Assembly (NCBI RefSeq): GCF_001552135.1
Contig: NZ_BCQP01000027.1
Location: forward strand, 121,315 to 185,314
DNA: 64,000 bases
Direction: 5' to 3'
Source of the DNA: Actinomadura chibensis NBRC 106107
GTDB lineage: Bacteria; Actinomycetota; Actinomycetes; Streptosporangiales; Streptosporangiaceae
The notes under the pieces were generated by a model. The model did not search any database. It was not told the DNA's origin and saw only the letters and a list, made by a program, of their open reading frames with translations. Below are positions 25,939-33,575 of this stretch, piece by piece (the first letter of the stretch is position 1; each line of letters starts with the position of its first letter). A program made the position numbers and the translations under genes.

Positions 25939-26400
25939 ACAACCGGCCCACCCCCCGGCGCCTCGGTCCTTCGCCTCGCCTCGGTCCGGCCCTCCGGGCT
26001 CGGCCCAGCCTTCCGGCTTCGGCCCGGGCCGTCTGGTCTCGGCCGGGCCGTCTGATCTCGCTCTCGGCCCTCCGGCTTCGGTCCGGCCTTCCGGCTTCGG
26101 CCCGGGCCGTCTGGTCTCGGCCGGGCCGTCTGATCTCGCTCTCGGCCCTCCGGCTTCGGTTCGGCCCTCCGGCTTCGGTCCGGCCCTCCGGGCTCGGTCC
26201 GGCCCGTCTGATCTCGCTCTCGGTCGTTCGGCCTCGGCGCTCCGTACGGGGCCGCAGCCGCTCCCACGCAGACGGCCCGCGCCCCGGGATCAAGCGTCCA
26301 CACGTGCCCCTCAGGGCGTAGTCGTGCGCCCAGCGGACCCGGCTTCGCCGCGCGGGAACATCCTGTGCCCGCCCCCGGTTCCTATCACCTGAGGCTTACG
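25939..26400. repeat. Intergenic tandem repeats (78-bp unit with TCCGGCTTCGG sub-repeats)
   Basis: Two adjacent 78-bp copies at 26009-26086 and 26087-26164 are almost identical. Each is itself built from short CCGGCTTCGG and CCGTCTGATCTC blocks, and further partial copies extend to about 26235. Seventy-eight is a multiple of three, so both strands stay open for long stretches (for example GRERDQTARPRPDG repeats on the minus strand), yet no start signal exists. I call it non-coding. Confidence 0.8.
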
Positions 26401-26415
26401 CAGCCTTGACCCTTC

Positions 26416-26436
26416 GCGGGCCTATAGCGGGCCCGC
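26416..26436. other. Hairpin GCGGGCC / GGCCCGC
   Basis: A 7-bp perfect stem with a 7-nt loop at the left edge of the low-GC stretch that precedes the secreted-protein gene. It could be a terminator or the first stem of a structured leader. Confidence 0.45.
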
Positions 26437-26589
26437 TCAGCGTTTCCGGCCCTGTTTATGCCAGGCACCTTGTGACGTGGGCCATAGCGTCCCCGGACAC
26501 TTCGCGGAGCCGAGACCTGGGTCACACGAGAAACACCCTTCGTCAAGCCGACTTAAAGATCGTTTTCTTGCCGGAGACGCCCGGTGACC

Positions 26590-26700
26590 GGCCCGAAAGC
26601 CTTATGGGAAAGGCGCTCGGGCCAGCCCCGGAGAAAAAGATCTACCTAGTCAAAGGTAAAGAAATCCCCGGTTTGGCGAAAGTACGGTAATGCCGTATAT
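26590..26700 (+). ncRNA. Candidate structured leader RNA (three consecutive hairpins)
   Basis: Three stem-loops lie in a row in a low-GC zone. The first is GGCCCGA-AA-GCCTT, loop, AAGGC-GC-TCGGGCC at 26590-26623, with a symmetrical two-base internal loop. The second is TACCT-N6-AGGTA at about 26644-26660. The third is TACGG-TAATG-CCGTA at about 26684-26698. The region is 380 bp upstream of a secreted cell-wall-like protein gene on the same strand. It does not clearly match a riboswitch I know, so it is only a structural candidate. Confidence 0.35.
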
Positions 26701-26709
26701 AGTCGACGT

Positions 26710-26738
26710 CAGGTCAGGGTCAATGAACCGTTGACCTG
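26710..26738. promoter_or_regulatory. Nested inverted repeats (GGTCA/TGACC), possible operator
   Basis: CAGGTCA (26710-26716) pairs with TGACCTG (26732-26738), and inside it GGTCAA (26718-26723) pairs with TTGACC (26731-26736). The overlapping dyads suggest a binding site for a dimeric regulator, about 340 bp upstream of the secreted-protein gene. Confidence 0.35.
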
Positions 26739-27077
26739 GCTGAACGCAGCACCGTCGCTTCCCGCCCGCCAGGCGGGATCCACTCAGCCGAACACGGCCG
26801 CACCATGCACCGGCCGTGCACCGGGTCGAGCCAGTGAGCCCCCGGTCGGCATTCTTTCCGCTTCATCGAAGCCCGCGTGACACGCACGTCCAATGACGGC
26901 CGTGTGCCTATGCGCGCGAGCGCGGTCCGCCATGCCCGCGGATCGTTCCGGCGGAATTCCTCGCGGCGGTCGATCCCGAGTCTCGAAGTCTCGGAAGCCG
27001 TTTCCCCCTGCCCGGACACCCGGCCCCAGGCCGCCCGGTGCGGAACGGCAGCCCTGTACCCCGAACAAAGGACTTTC

Positions 27078-27743
27078 ATGCAGCAGCGAGCGATCAACGT
27101 CATCCTCACCGGCGTCACCGGCACCGCCCTCGCGGGCATGCTCGTGGCAGGCGTCGCCGCCGCCAGCGATGACTCCGCTCCCAGCAAGAAGCAGTTCCTG
27201 ACTCAGGAGGCCGTGGCCTCCCAGCAGCACAAGACCCCTGACAAGCAGGCGGTCGGCAAGTCCGATCTGGGCCTGCCGAAGAGCGGCTCGAAGGCGGACT
27301 CCAAGCGCGACTCCGCGCCGGCGGGCAAGAGCGCGAAGAAGGACCCCAAGGTCCTGCTGAGCGGCAAGACCACCGCGTCCTACTTCTGGGACGACGGCTC
27401 CGGCGTGAACGGCGACACCGGTGCCCCCGCCGGCGGGAAGCCGATGCAGAAGGGCCTGTTCGCCAGCCCGAGCTGGCCGATGCACACCAAGGTCAAGGTC
27501 AGCTACAAGGGCCGCAGCATCACCGGCTTCGTCGGCGACCGCGGTCCGGGCAAGCCGTCCCACCGGGGCGTCATGCTCGACCTCGACACCTACACCTTCC
27601 GGTACCTGCTCGACGGCAAGAAGCCCGACAGCAAGTACAACGCCGGCACCAGCGCGGGCCACATAAAGGGCGTCAAGTGGGAGGTCCTCAAGTGGGGCTC
27701 CGGCGCCGGCAAGAAGGGCGCGCCCAAGCCGTTCGGCTCATGA
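27078..27743 (+). CDS. Secreted double-psi beta-barrel (RlpA/3D-like) protein
   Basis: 221 residues. The leader MQQRAINVILTGVTGTALAGM ending in AGVAAAS is a signal peptide. A Lys/Ser/Ala-rich linker runs to about residue 90. The C-terminal domain holds YFWDDGSGVNGDTGAP, LFASPSWPMHTKVKVSYKG, and GFVGDRGPGKPSHRGVMLDLD. These match the double-psi barrel of RlpA- and 3D-type wall enzymes, with the final Asp residues as likely active-site acids. The domain is probably at the cell wall. AAAGGA 6 nt before ATG 27078 fixes the start; the longer frame is rejected. Expression may be controlled by the structured upstream region. Confidence 0.8.
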   Translation: MQQRAINVILTGVTGTALAGMLVAGVAAASDDSAPSKKQFLTQEAVASQQHKTPDKQAVGKSDLGLPKSGSKADSKRDSAPAGKSAKKDPKVLLSGKTTASYFWDDGSGVNGDTGAPAGGKPMQKGLFASPSWPMHTKVKVSYKGRSITGFVGDRGPGKPSHRGVMLDLDTYTFRYLLDGKKPDSKYNAGTSAGHIKGVKWEVLKWGSGAGKKGAPKPFGS

Positions 27744-27928
27744 CCTGAGGCCGCAGGCGGACGTGTTTCCCGAGGGCGGCGTGAAGCAGCCCGTGCGGAG
27801 GCTCGCGACCACCGGACGCCATCACCCAGCGTGATGACCGAGGGTGGTCACCGAGCCCGCGCCGTCCCCGGGGACGCACCGCCAGGTCTCGCCTAGACCC
27901 GGCACAGGGCTGCCGGTGCATGGAAAAC

Positions 27929-27964
27929 GGGGATTCCCCGGTGTCACCTCACCGGGGAATCCCC
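27929..27964. terminator. Bidirectional terminator
   Basis: A perfect 15-bp stem, GGGGATTCCCCGGTG with its complement, and a 6-nt loop. A-rich sequence stands on one side (GGAAAAC) and T-rich on the other (ATTTTC), so it works as an intrinsic terminator in both directions. It follows the secreted-protein gene on the + strand, and the IclR stop codon lies within it on the - strand. Confidence 0.9.
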
Positions 27965-28743
27965 ATTTTCATCTCCGCGGCGCTCTCTCGGGCGATCTCC
28001 CTGGACAGCGCCAGCGCCGCCGTGCGGACGGCGGGCGCCAGCCGGTCGAGATCGAGCCGGCAGACATGCCCGGTGATCGAGATCGCGGCGATCACGCGGC
28101 GCCGATGGTCGAGGATCGGGGCCGCCACGGCGGACACCCCGGCCTCCGACTCCTCCCGGTTCACGGCGTAGCCGCGGTCGGCGGTCCGGGCCAGCTCCCG
28201 CTGGAGCAGGCCCGGCATGATGATCGTGTGCGGCGTGTACCGGACGAGCCCCGCGTCCAGGACGCGTTCCAGCCGGTCCGGCGGCCCGAGCGCGAGGAAC
28301 AGCTTGCCCGTCGCCGTGCAGTACGCGGGCAGCCGCCCGCCCACCCGGGACACGATCGGCATCGAGCGGCGGCCGCTGACCTTCTCCAGGAAGAGCGTGT
28401 CCGTCCCGTCCAGGACGGCAAGGTGGATGTTCTCGTGCGTCGCCTCGTAGAGGTCCTCCAGGTAGGGGAGGGCCGCCTCGCGCAGCCCGCGCGGCCGGGG
28501 CGCGCGCTGGCCGAGCACGAACAGCCGCATGCTCAGCCGGTAGCCGGCCGGGGTCCGCTCGACGCCGCCCCACCGCACGAGCTCGCTGAGCAGCCGGTGC
28601 GCGGTCGGCTTCGGCAGCCCGGTGCGGGCGGCGAGCTCGGTCAGGTTCAGCTCGGTGTCGGCGGACCCGAACGCGTCCAGCAGGCTGAGGCCGCGGGCGA
28701 GCACCGACCTCGGCGGCTCGCCGTCTGGGTCCTGGAGGTCCAT
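27949..28743 (-). CDS. IclR-family transcriptional regulator
   Basis: 264 residues. The N-terminal winged HTH is SVLARGLSLLDAFG, then LNLTELAARTGLPKPTAHRLLSEL; residues 90-255 form the IclR effector domain, with YLEDLYEATHENIHLAVLDG, LPAYCTATGKLFLA and GVSAVAAPILD. It is the last gene of the SDR - ThDP enzyme - IclR row (94-bp gap), next to a divergent sugar-type ABC transporter. It most likely senses the catabolic substrate or intermediate and controls both arms through the dyad at 31332-31372. The ATG at 28743 matches the domain start. Confidence 0.93.
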   Translation of the reverse strand: MDLQDPDGEPPRSVLARGLSLLDAFGSADTELNLTELAARTGLPKPTAHRLLSELVRWGGVERTPAGYRLSMRLFVLGQRAPRPRGLREAALPYLEDLYEATHENIHLAVLDGTDTLFLEKVSGRRSMPIVSRVGGRLPAYCTATGKLFLALGPPDRLERVLDAGLVRYTPHTIIMPGLLQRELARTADRGYAVNREESEAGVSAVAAPILDHRRRVIAAISITGHVCRLDLDRLAPAVRTAALALSREIARESAAEMKMGIPR

Positions 28744-28837
28744 CTCTCGATGGTCGCGGTGATCGCGCCCGTCGGCAAGGGCCGGAAAGCCGAGCGCCGC
28801 GCCCCTCACCAGGCCCTACCTCTCCGTGAACCCATGG

Positions 28838-30478
28838 TCATCGGGGCTCGTGGCCGGTGATGGGGGCCTCGATCAGGAGGGGGGCGTCCAGGTCCTTGAC
28901 GGCGGCGACCGCGTCGCGCAGCTCGTCCGCCGAGCCGGCGCGGACGGAGCGGATGCCGAACAGCCGCGCGGCGCTCTGCCAGTCGAGCGCGGGGGGAGCG
29001 AGATCCATCCCCACATACTGCCCGTGTTTGGCGGAGGCGCCGCCGCCTTCGTCGAGAGTGTCCTTCAACGTGCGGTATTCGCCGTTGTTCATGACGACGA
29101 ACGCGACGGGCGTCCCGTAGCGGGAGGCGCTCCACAGGCCCTGGAGGCCGAACATGGCGCAGCCGTCGCCGAGGACGGCGACGACCGGGCGGTCGCCGCT
29201 GCCGAGCCGGGTCCCGACCGCCGCGCCGATGCCCCAGCCGAGCCCCCCGCCGACTGTGTGGACGTACGAGCCGGGACGGTCCTGGCGCAGGACCGCGCGC
29301 AGCTTCAGCCCGGCGGTGATCGCCTCCTCGACGACGATCGCGTCGTCCGGGAGCCCGGCGGCGACGGCGTGCGCGGCGGCCCGCGGGTCCATCGGGGCCG
29401 GCCCGTACGCCGCCCGCGCCGCCGACTCGGGCTCGTCCCGCAGCGCGGCGTGCCGCTCGGCGAGCCGCGCGGCGCGTTCCCGCGCGTCCGGGACGCGGCC
29501 GTCCAGCCGGTCGGCGAGCGCCCGCAGCGTCCCCGGCAGGTCGCCGGTCAGGCCCTCCCGGACGGCGAAGTTCCGGCCGATCTCCGCCGGGTCCTCGTCG
29601 AGCTGGACGATGGGCAGCCCGTCCGGCACGGCGGGCCCCGGCGTGTAGTGGTGCGCCATGAACGCGTGGCAGCCGACGATCAGCGCCGCGTCGTACCGGC
29701 CGAGGGTCTCGCGGATGGCGGCGTTGCGCGGCACCAGCATCCCCGCGTACAGCGGGTGCCCGGTGGGGAAGTCGATCCCGTCGTTCATCGGCTGGTGGTG
29801 GACGGCCGCGCCGAGCCGCTCGGCGACCGCGACGAGGTCGGCGACCGCGCCGGTGCGGCCGACCGCGTCGCCCGCGATGATCACCGGGCGCTCGGCCGCC
29901 GCGAGCAGCTCCGCCGCCGCCGTGACGTCGGCCGGGCCGGGCCCGGTCACCGGGGAGCGCGCCGGGACGGAGACGTCGGTCGCCTCGTCCAGCAGGTCCA
30001 TCGGGACCGAGACGAGGACCGGTCCGGCCGGAGGCCGGGCCGCGAGGGCGAAGGCGCGCCGCAGCACGATCGGCAGGTCGTAGGCGTGCTGCACCTCGAT
30101 CGCCTGCTTGGTCGCGGCCGCCGCGAGCCCCACGAGGTCGCCGGACAGCATCGGGTCCTGCATGAGGTGCCGCCGGTCCTGCTGCCCCGCGACGATCACC
30201 ATCGGGGTGCGGGAGCGCAGCGCGTTCAGCATCCCGATCAGCCCGTTCGCGACGCCCGCCGCGACGTGCAGGCTGACCAGGGACGTCCGCCCGGTCGCCC
30301 GCGCGTACCCGTCGGCCATGGCCACGACGGAGCATTCCTGGAGGCCGAGCACGTACTCCAGGTCGGGGGCCTCCACCAGGGCGTCCATCAGGGGGAGCTC
30401 GGTCGTGCCGGGGTTGCCGAAGATCCGGGTCGCGCCCTCGTCCCGGGCGATCTCCAGCAGCGCCTCGATCGGCCTCAT
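28838..30478 (-). CDS. Thiamine-diphosphate decarboxylase, benzoylformate decarboxylase-like
   Basis: 546 residues with the three-domain ThDP enzyme architecture. The catalytic Glu lies in LQECSVVAMADGYARATG near residue 48; the ThDP/metal motif is GDGCAMFG followed about 25 residues later by VVMNNGEY. FGNPGTTELPLMDAL at the N-terminus is typical of benzoylformate decarboxylases (MdlC), as are MNDGIDFPTGHPLYAG and the His pair AHHYTPG. It would decarboxylate a 2-keto acid to an aldehyde; the true substrate may not be aromatic. AAAGG precedes the ATG. Gene order suggests it acts with the SDR immediately upstream, 56 bp away. Confidence 0.88.
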   Translation of the reverse strand: MRPIEALLEIARDEGATRIFGNPGTTELPLMDALVEAPDLEYVLGLQECSVVAMADGYARATGRTSLVSLHVAAGVANGLIGMLNALRSRTPMVIVAGQQDRRHLMQDPMLSGDLVGLAAAATKQAIEVQHAYDLPIVLRRAFALAARPPAGPVLVSVPMDLLDEATDVSVPARSPVTGPGPADVTAAAELLAAAERPVIIAGDAVGRTGAVADLVAVAERLGAAVHHQPMNDGIDFPTGHPLYAGMLVPRNAAIRETLGRYDAALIVGCHAFMAHHYTPGPAVPDGLPIVQLDEDPAEIGRNFAVREGLTGDLPGTLRALADRLDGRVPDARERAARLAERHAALRDEPESAARAAYGPAPMDPRAAAHAVAAGLPDDAIVVEEAITAGLKLRAVLRQDRPGSYVHTVGGGLGWGIGAAVGTRLGSGDRPVVAVLGDGCAMFGLQGLWSASRYGTPVAFVVMNNGEYRTLKDTLDEGGGASAKHGQYVGMDLAPPALDWQSAARLFGIRSVRAGSADELRDAVAAVKDLDAPLLIEAPITGHEPR

Positions 30479-30534
30479 GTCCTGCCTTTCCACGCCCCGT
30501 CCGGGGCGGTTCACACGTGTTCCGGACGGCGGGC

Positions 30535-31299
30535 TCAGTGCTTCGCCGAGCCGCCGTCGATGTTGATCGTCTGGCCGGTGAGGAATCCGCTGCCCTCGTC
30601 GCACACGTACAGCAGCGTGGACACGAGGTCGCCCGGCTCCTCCACCTTCCGGATCACCTGCAGGTCGCGCACCCGCTCGAAGCCGCCGTCCGCGCCGGTG
30701 GTGCGGGCGGCGGTCTCGGTGCGGGTGAGGCCAGGGGAGATCGCGTTCACCGTGATCCCGTGCCCGCCGACCGCGCTCGCCAGGGCCCGCGTGAACCCGA
30801 CGAGCCCCGCCTTGGACGTCGTGTACGCGACCAGGTCGGGCGGTCCGAGGAACACGACCGCGGAGACGATGTTGACGACCCGTCCCCAGCCCGCGGCCTT
30901 CATGTGCGGCAGCGCCGCCCGCGTCACGAGGAACGGCCCGTCGAGGTTGACCCGCATGATCCGGCGCCAGTCCTCCAGCGTCGTCTCCTCGAACTCCAGG
31001 GGCGGGTAGACCCCGGCGTTGTTGACGACGATGTGCAGGCCGCCGAACCGGGCCGCGGCCTCCTCGACGGCGGCGTCGACCTCGTCGGGGTCGGTCACGT
31101 CCGCGCGGACGGCGTGGAAGGACTCGCCGACCAGTTCCGCGGTGCCCGACTGGTCGGCGAGGTCGAGTCCGGCGACGAGGTGGCCGCGCCGGGCGAGGGC
31201 GATCGCGAACTCCCGCCCGAGCCCGCCCGCCGCGCCGGTGACCAGTGCGACCCGCCGCGTCGCGTTCGTGGGGGCGTCCGTGGACGGTGTCTCGCTCAT
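30535..31299 (-). CDS. SDR-family oxidoreductase
   Basis: 254 residues, classical short-chain dehydrogenase. The NAD(P) motif is TGAAGGLG, the NNAG motif is VVNNAGVYPP, and the catalytic Ser-Tyr-Lys are in SAVVFLGPPDLVAYTTSKAG. The acidic residue after beta-2 (AGLDLAD) favours NAD(H). The C-terminus GSGFLTGQTINIDGGS is standard. It begins the minus-strand operon and probably oxidises the imported alcohol or hydroxy acid before the ThDP enzyme acts. ATG 31299 is used since the domain begins soon after. Confidence 0.93.
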   Translation of the reverse strand: MSETPSTDAPTNATRRVALVTGAAGGLGREFAIALARRGHLVAGLDLADQSGTAELVGESFHAVRADVTDPDEVDAAVEEAAARFGGLHIVVNNAGVYPPLEFEETTLEDWRRIMRVNLDGPFLVTRAALPHMKAAGWGRVVNIVSAVVFLGPPDLVAYTTSKAGLVGFTRALASAVGGHGITVNAISPGLTRTETAARTTGADGGFERVRDLQVIRKVEEPGDLVSTLLYVCDEGSGFLTGQTINIDGGSAKH

Positions 31300-31331
31300 G
31301 GCCTGCAGCGTGCGGCACGTCCGCCGGGCCC

Positions 31332-31372
31332 GACAAGGCGGCTTTTTCATTCACTGAAACAGCGTCCTTGTC
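31332..31372. promoter_or_regulatory. Candidate IclR operator between divergent operons
   Basis: GACAAGG (31332-31338) and CCTTGTC (31366-31372) form an outer dyad. At its centre lies the inner dyad TTTCA-N5-TGAAA (31345-31359), the shape of many IclR-family operators. It is in the only intergenic space shared by the SDR/ThDP/IclR operon and the ABC transporter operon, so one protein bound here could regulate both. Confidence 0.55.
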
Positions 31373-31391
31373 GTGGCGTGGCGTCGGTCAC

Positions 31392-32447
31392 ATGCTCGGC
31401 CGCATGTCCGTTCCCGAACCGTCGGCGGCGCCGGCCTCGCAGCACGAGAAGGACCCTCCCGCGGCGCGGCGGCGGCCCCGGGGCCGCCGGTCCGTCCCCG
31501 ACGAGGCGGGCGTCATCGGCGTGCTCGTCCTGCTCGTGGTCGTCGTCGGCCTGTTCAAGCCGGACTTCCTGAACACCGGGAACCTGCTGACGACCGCGCA
31601 CAACTCCGTCTACGTCGGGCTGATGGCCTGCGGGATGGTGTTCGCGCTCGCCATGCGGGAGGTGGACCTGTCGGTCGGCGGGGTGTACGCGATGGGCGTC
31701 GTCGTCGGCGCCCTGCTCATCCGGGACGGCTGGAACCCCTGGTTCGCCGCGCTCGCCGTCCTCGCGCTGTCGGCGGCGGTCGGCGCGGTCAACGCCGTGA
31801 TCACGACGTACCTGCGGCTGCCGTCGTTCATCGTCACGCTCGCGACGCTGATGCTGCTGCGCGGCGTCGGGCTCGCGCTCGCCGAGGGCAAGCAGATCAC
31901 CGACCTGCCGCAGGACCACTCCTTCTTCACCGTGCTCGGCGGCGGTGAGACGGCCGGCGTCCCGAACGCGGTGTGGGTGTTCGCGCTCGCCGTGGTCGCG
32001 CTGACCGTCGTGTTCACCCGGACGAGGTTCGGCGCGCGGGTCCGGGCGATCGGCTCGAACCCCGAGGCCGCCGAGTTCGGCGGGCTGCCCGTCACCCGCA
32101 CCCGGATCGCGGCGCTGGCGCTGTCGGCGACGATGGCGGGGCTCGCGGCCGTCCTCGCGCTCGCGTTCTTCATCGCCGGGGACCCGACCATCGGCCAGGG
32201 CTACGAGCTCACCGCCATCGCCGCCGCGATCATCGGCGGCACCCCGCTGAAGGGCGGAAGCGGCTCCGTCATCGGCGCGGCGGCGGGCACGCTCATCCTC
32301 GGCGTCGTCACCGCGGCGCTGGTGTTCTTCGAGGTCCCCATCAACTGGACGACCTTCGCGACCGGGGGCGTCATCCTCGTCGCCGTCGGCGCCGCGCCGC
32401 TGCTGCGCCGTGTCCGTGACCTGCGTTCAGCTGGGAGGAACCCATGA
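31392..32447 (+). CDS. CUT2-type sugar ABC transporter permease (RbsC-like)
   Basis: About 351 residues with eight or more hydrophobic helices after a 45-residue polar N-terminus. Family signatures: MREVDLSVGGVYAM (EAA-like cytoplasmic loop start of BPD_transp_2), GSNPEAAEFGGLPV and AIAAAIIGGTPLKGGSGSV. It forms the membrane channel of a ribose-type importer. The start is uncertain between ATG 31392 and ATG 31404. Its stop overlaps the start of the binding-protein gene (ATGA), so the order is permease, binding protein, ATPase. This order is unusual for CUT2 systems, where the ATPase gene usually comes first. Confidence 0.93.
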   Translation: MLGRMSVPEPSAAPASQHEKDPPAARRRPRGRRSVPDEAGVIGVLVLLVVVVGLFKPDFLNTGNLLTTAHNSVYVGLMACGMVFALAMREVDLSVGGVYAMGVVVGALLIRDGWNPWFAALAVLALSAAVGAVNAVITTYLRLPSFIVTLATLMLLRGVGLALAEGKQITDLPQDHSFFTVLGGGETAGVPNAVWVFALAVVALTVVFTRTRFGARVRAIGSNPEAAEFGGLPVTRTRIAALALSATMAGLAAVLALAFFIAGDPTIGQGYELTAIAAAIIGGTPLKGGSGSVIGAAAGTLILGVVTAALVFFEVPINWTTFATGGVILVAVGAAPLLRRVRDLRSAGRNP

Positions 32448-33520
32448 TCACGCGTCCTCGCGGATCCGTCGCCGCGGCCGTCGCCGTGCTGCTCGCGACC
32501 GCCCTCGGCGCCGCCGCGTGCGGCGACGGCGCGGGCTCGGGCGGCAAGAGCGGGAAGCTCAAGATGGGCATCGCCGTCGCCAACTACAGCCTGAACTTCG
32601 CCCGCGAGATGTACGAGGGGGCGACGGAGGCGTCGAAGCAGGCGGGGAACATCGACTTCAAGGTCGTCGGCCCGCCGAACACCGACGGCCCGGCCGAGCA
32701 GCAGCTCTTCCAGAACCTCACCGTCACCCACCCGGACGGGATCGTGCTGGAGAACCTCGACCCGCCGATCTTCACCCGGCCGGCGGCGCAGGCCGTGCAG
32801 AAGGGCATCCCGATCGTGGCGCTCGACACCGCGCCGACGAAGGGCAGCAAGGTCGACTTCTACGTCGGCAACGACAACTACGAGCTCGGCGGGCAGCTCG
32901 CCGAGGCGACCGTGAAGAAGCTCGGCGCGGACGCCAAGGGCACCGTGGTCGTCGGCGTGCCGAACCCGGGGACGCCCGTCCTGGACAGCCGCGCCAAGGG
33001 GATCAAGGACACCTTCGCCAGGCTGGCGCCGGGCATCCGCGTCCTCGGCCCGTTCCAGACCTACAGCGACCCGGCGCAGAACTACGGCGCGTGGCAGTCG
33101 CAGGTGAACGCGAACCCGGCCGCGCTCGCGTTCCTCGGCGTCGGCGACGCCGACAGCTACAACCTCGGACGGCTCAAGGAGCAGCGCAAGGGCAAGTACC
33201 TCACGGCCGGGTTCGACGTCGACCCGAAGACCCTGGAGTACATCAAGAAGGGCACCAACTTCGCGGGCGTCGACCCCGAGCACTACCTGAAGGGGTACGT
33301 GGCCACCGCCCTCATGATCAAGGCGGTGCGGGAGAAGGACGGCAAGCTGCCGAAGGGCTGGTTCAAGACGCCGGGGCTCGTGATGGACTCGGCCAACATC
33401 GACGAGATCATCAAGCGCCAGCAGTCGGTGCAGAACGCCTTCCAGTGGTACAAGCCGCAGCTCGACAAGCTGATCGCGACCCCGGACGCCAACATCAAGC
33501 CCTTGGGCGAGGCACGGTGA
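32444..33520 (+). CDS. Sugar-type ABC transporter substrate-binding lipoprotein
   Basis: 358 residues. The N-terminus is a lipoprotein signal with lipobox LGAAAC, so Cys would be lipidated and the protein anchored outside the membrane. The mature part is a periplasmic-binding fold of the Peripla_BP_4 type: KMGIAVANYSLNFAREMYEG, DGIVLENLDPP, IPIVALDTAP, GVGDADSYNLGRL. Ligands of this family are pentoses, polyols or autoinducer-2-like molecules; here aromatic or keto-acid precursors are possible in view of the neighbouring catabolic genes. It overlaps the permease gene by 4 bp. Confidence 0.94.
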   Translation: MITRPRGSVAAAVAVLLATALGAAACGDGAGSGGKSGKLKMGIAVANYSLNFAREMYEGATEASKQAGNIDFKVVGPPNTDGPAEQQLFQNLTVTHPDGIVLENLDPPIFTRPAAQAVQKGIPIVALDTAPTKGSKVDFYVGNDNYELGGQLAEATVKKLGADAKGTVVVGVPNPGTPVLDSRAKGIKDTFARLAPGIRVLGPFQTYSDPAQNYGAWQSQVNANPAALAFLGVGDADSYNLGRLKEQRKGKYLTAGFDVDPKTLEYIKKGTNFAGVDPEHYLKGYVATALMIKAVREKDGKLPKGWFKTPGLVMDSANIDEIIKRQQSVQNAFQWYKPQLDKLIATPDANIKPLGEAR

Positions 33521-33546
33521 AGCGGCGGAGCCGCGCCGCAGGGCGC

Positions 33547-33562
33547 GGAGGGCCGTCCCTCC
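33547..33562 (+). other. Small stem-loop between binding-protein and ATPase genes
   Basis: GGAGGG-CCGT-CCCTCC lies in the 55-bp gap after the binding-protein stop and just before the ATPase ribosome binding site. Such hairpins commonly stabilise the binding-protein part of the mRNA and lower expression of the ATPase. Confidence 0.4.
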
Positions 33563-33575
33563 TCGGGAGGCGCTG

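Noticed and set aside
15943..26235. CRISPR arrays
   Set aside because: All repeat arrays are head-to-tail without unique spacers, and no cas gene is present.
26406..26690. 94-codon open frame in the low-GC leader region
   Set aside because: Lacks a ribosome binding site and GC3 bias, and coincides with stable hairpins, so an RNA or regulatory role is more likely.
26590..26700. c-di-AMP (ydaO) riboswitch upstream of the wall protein
   Set aside because: Position is suitable but the conserved ydaO core could not be matched by eye; kept only as an unnamed structured region.
28826..31009. Long open frame of 727 codons on the + strand
   Set aside because: It runs antisense through the ThDP enzyme and SDR genes, has no ribosome binding site, and its composition is that of a GC-rich shadow frame.
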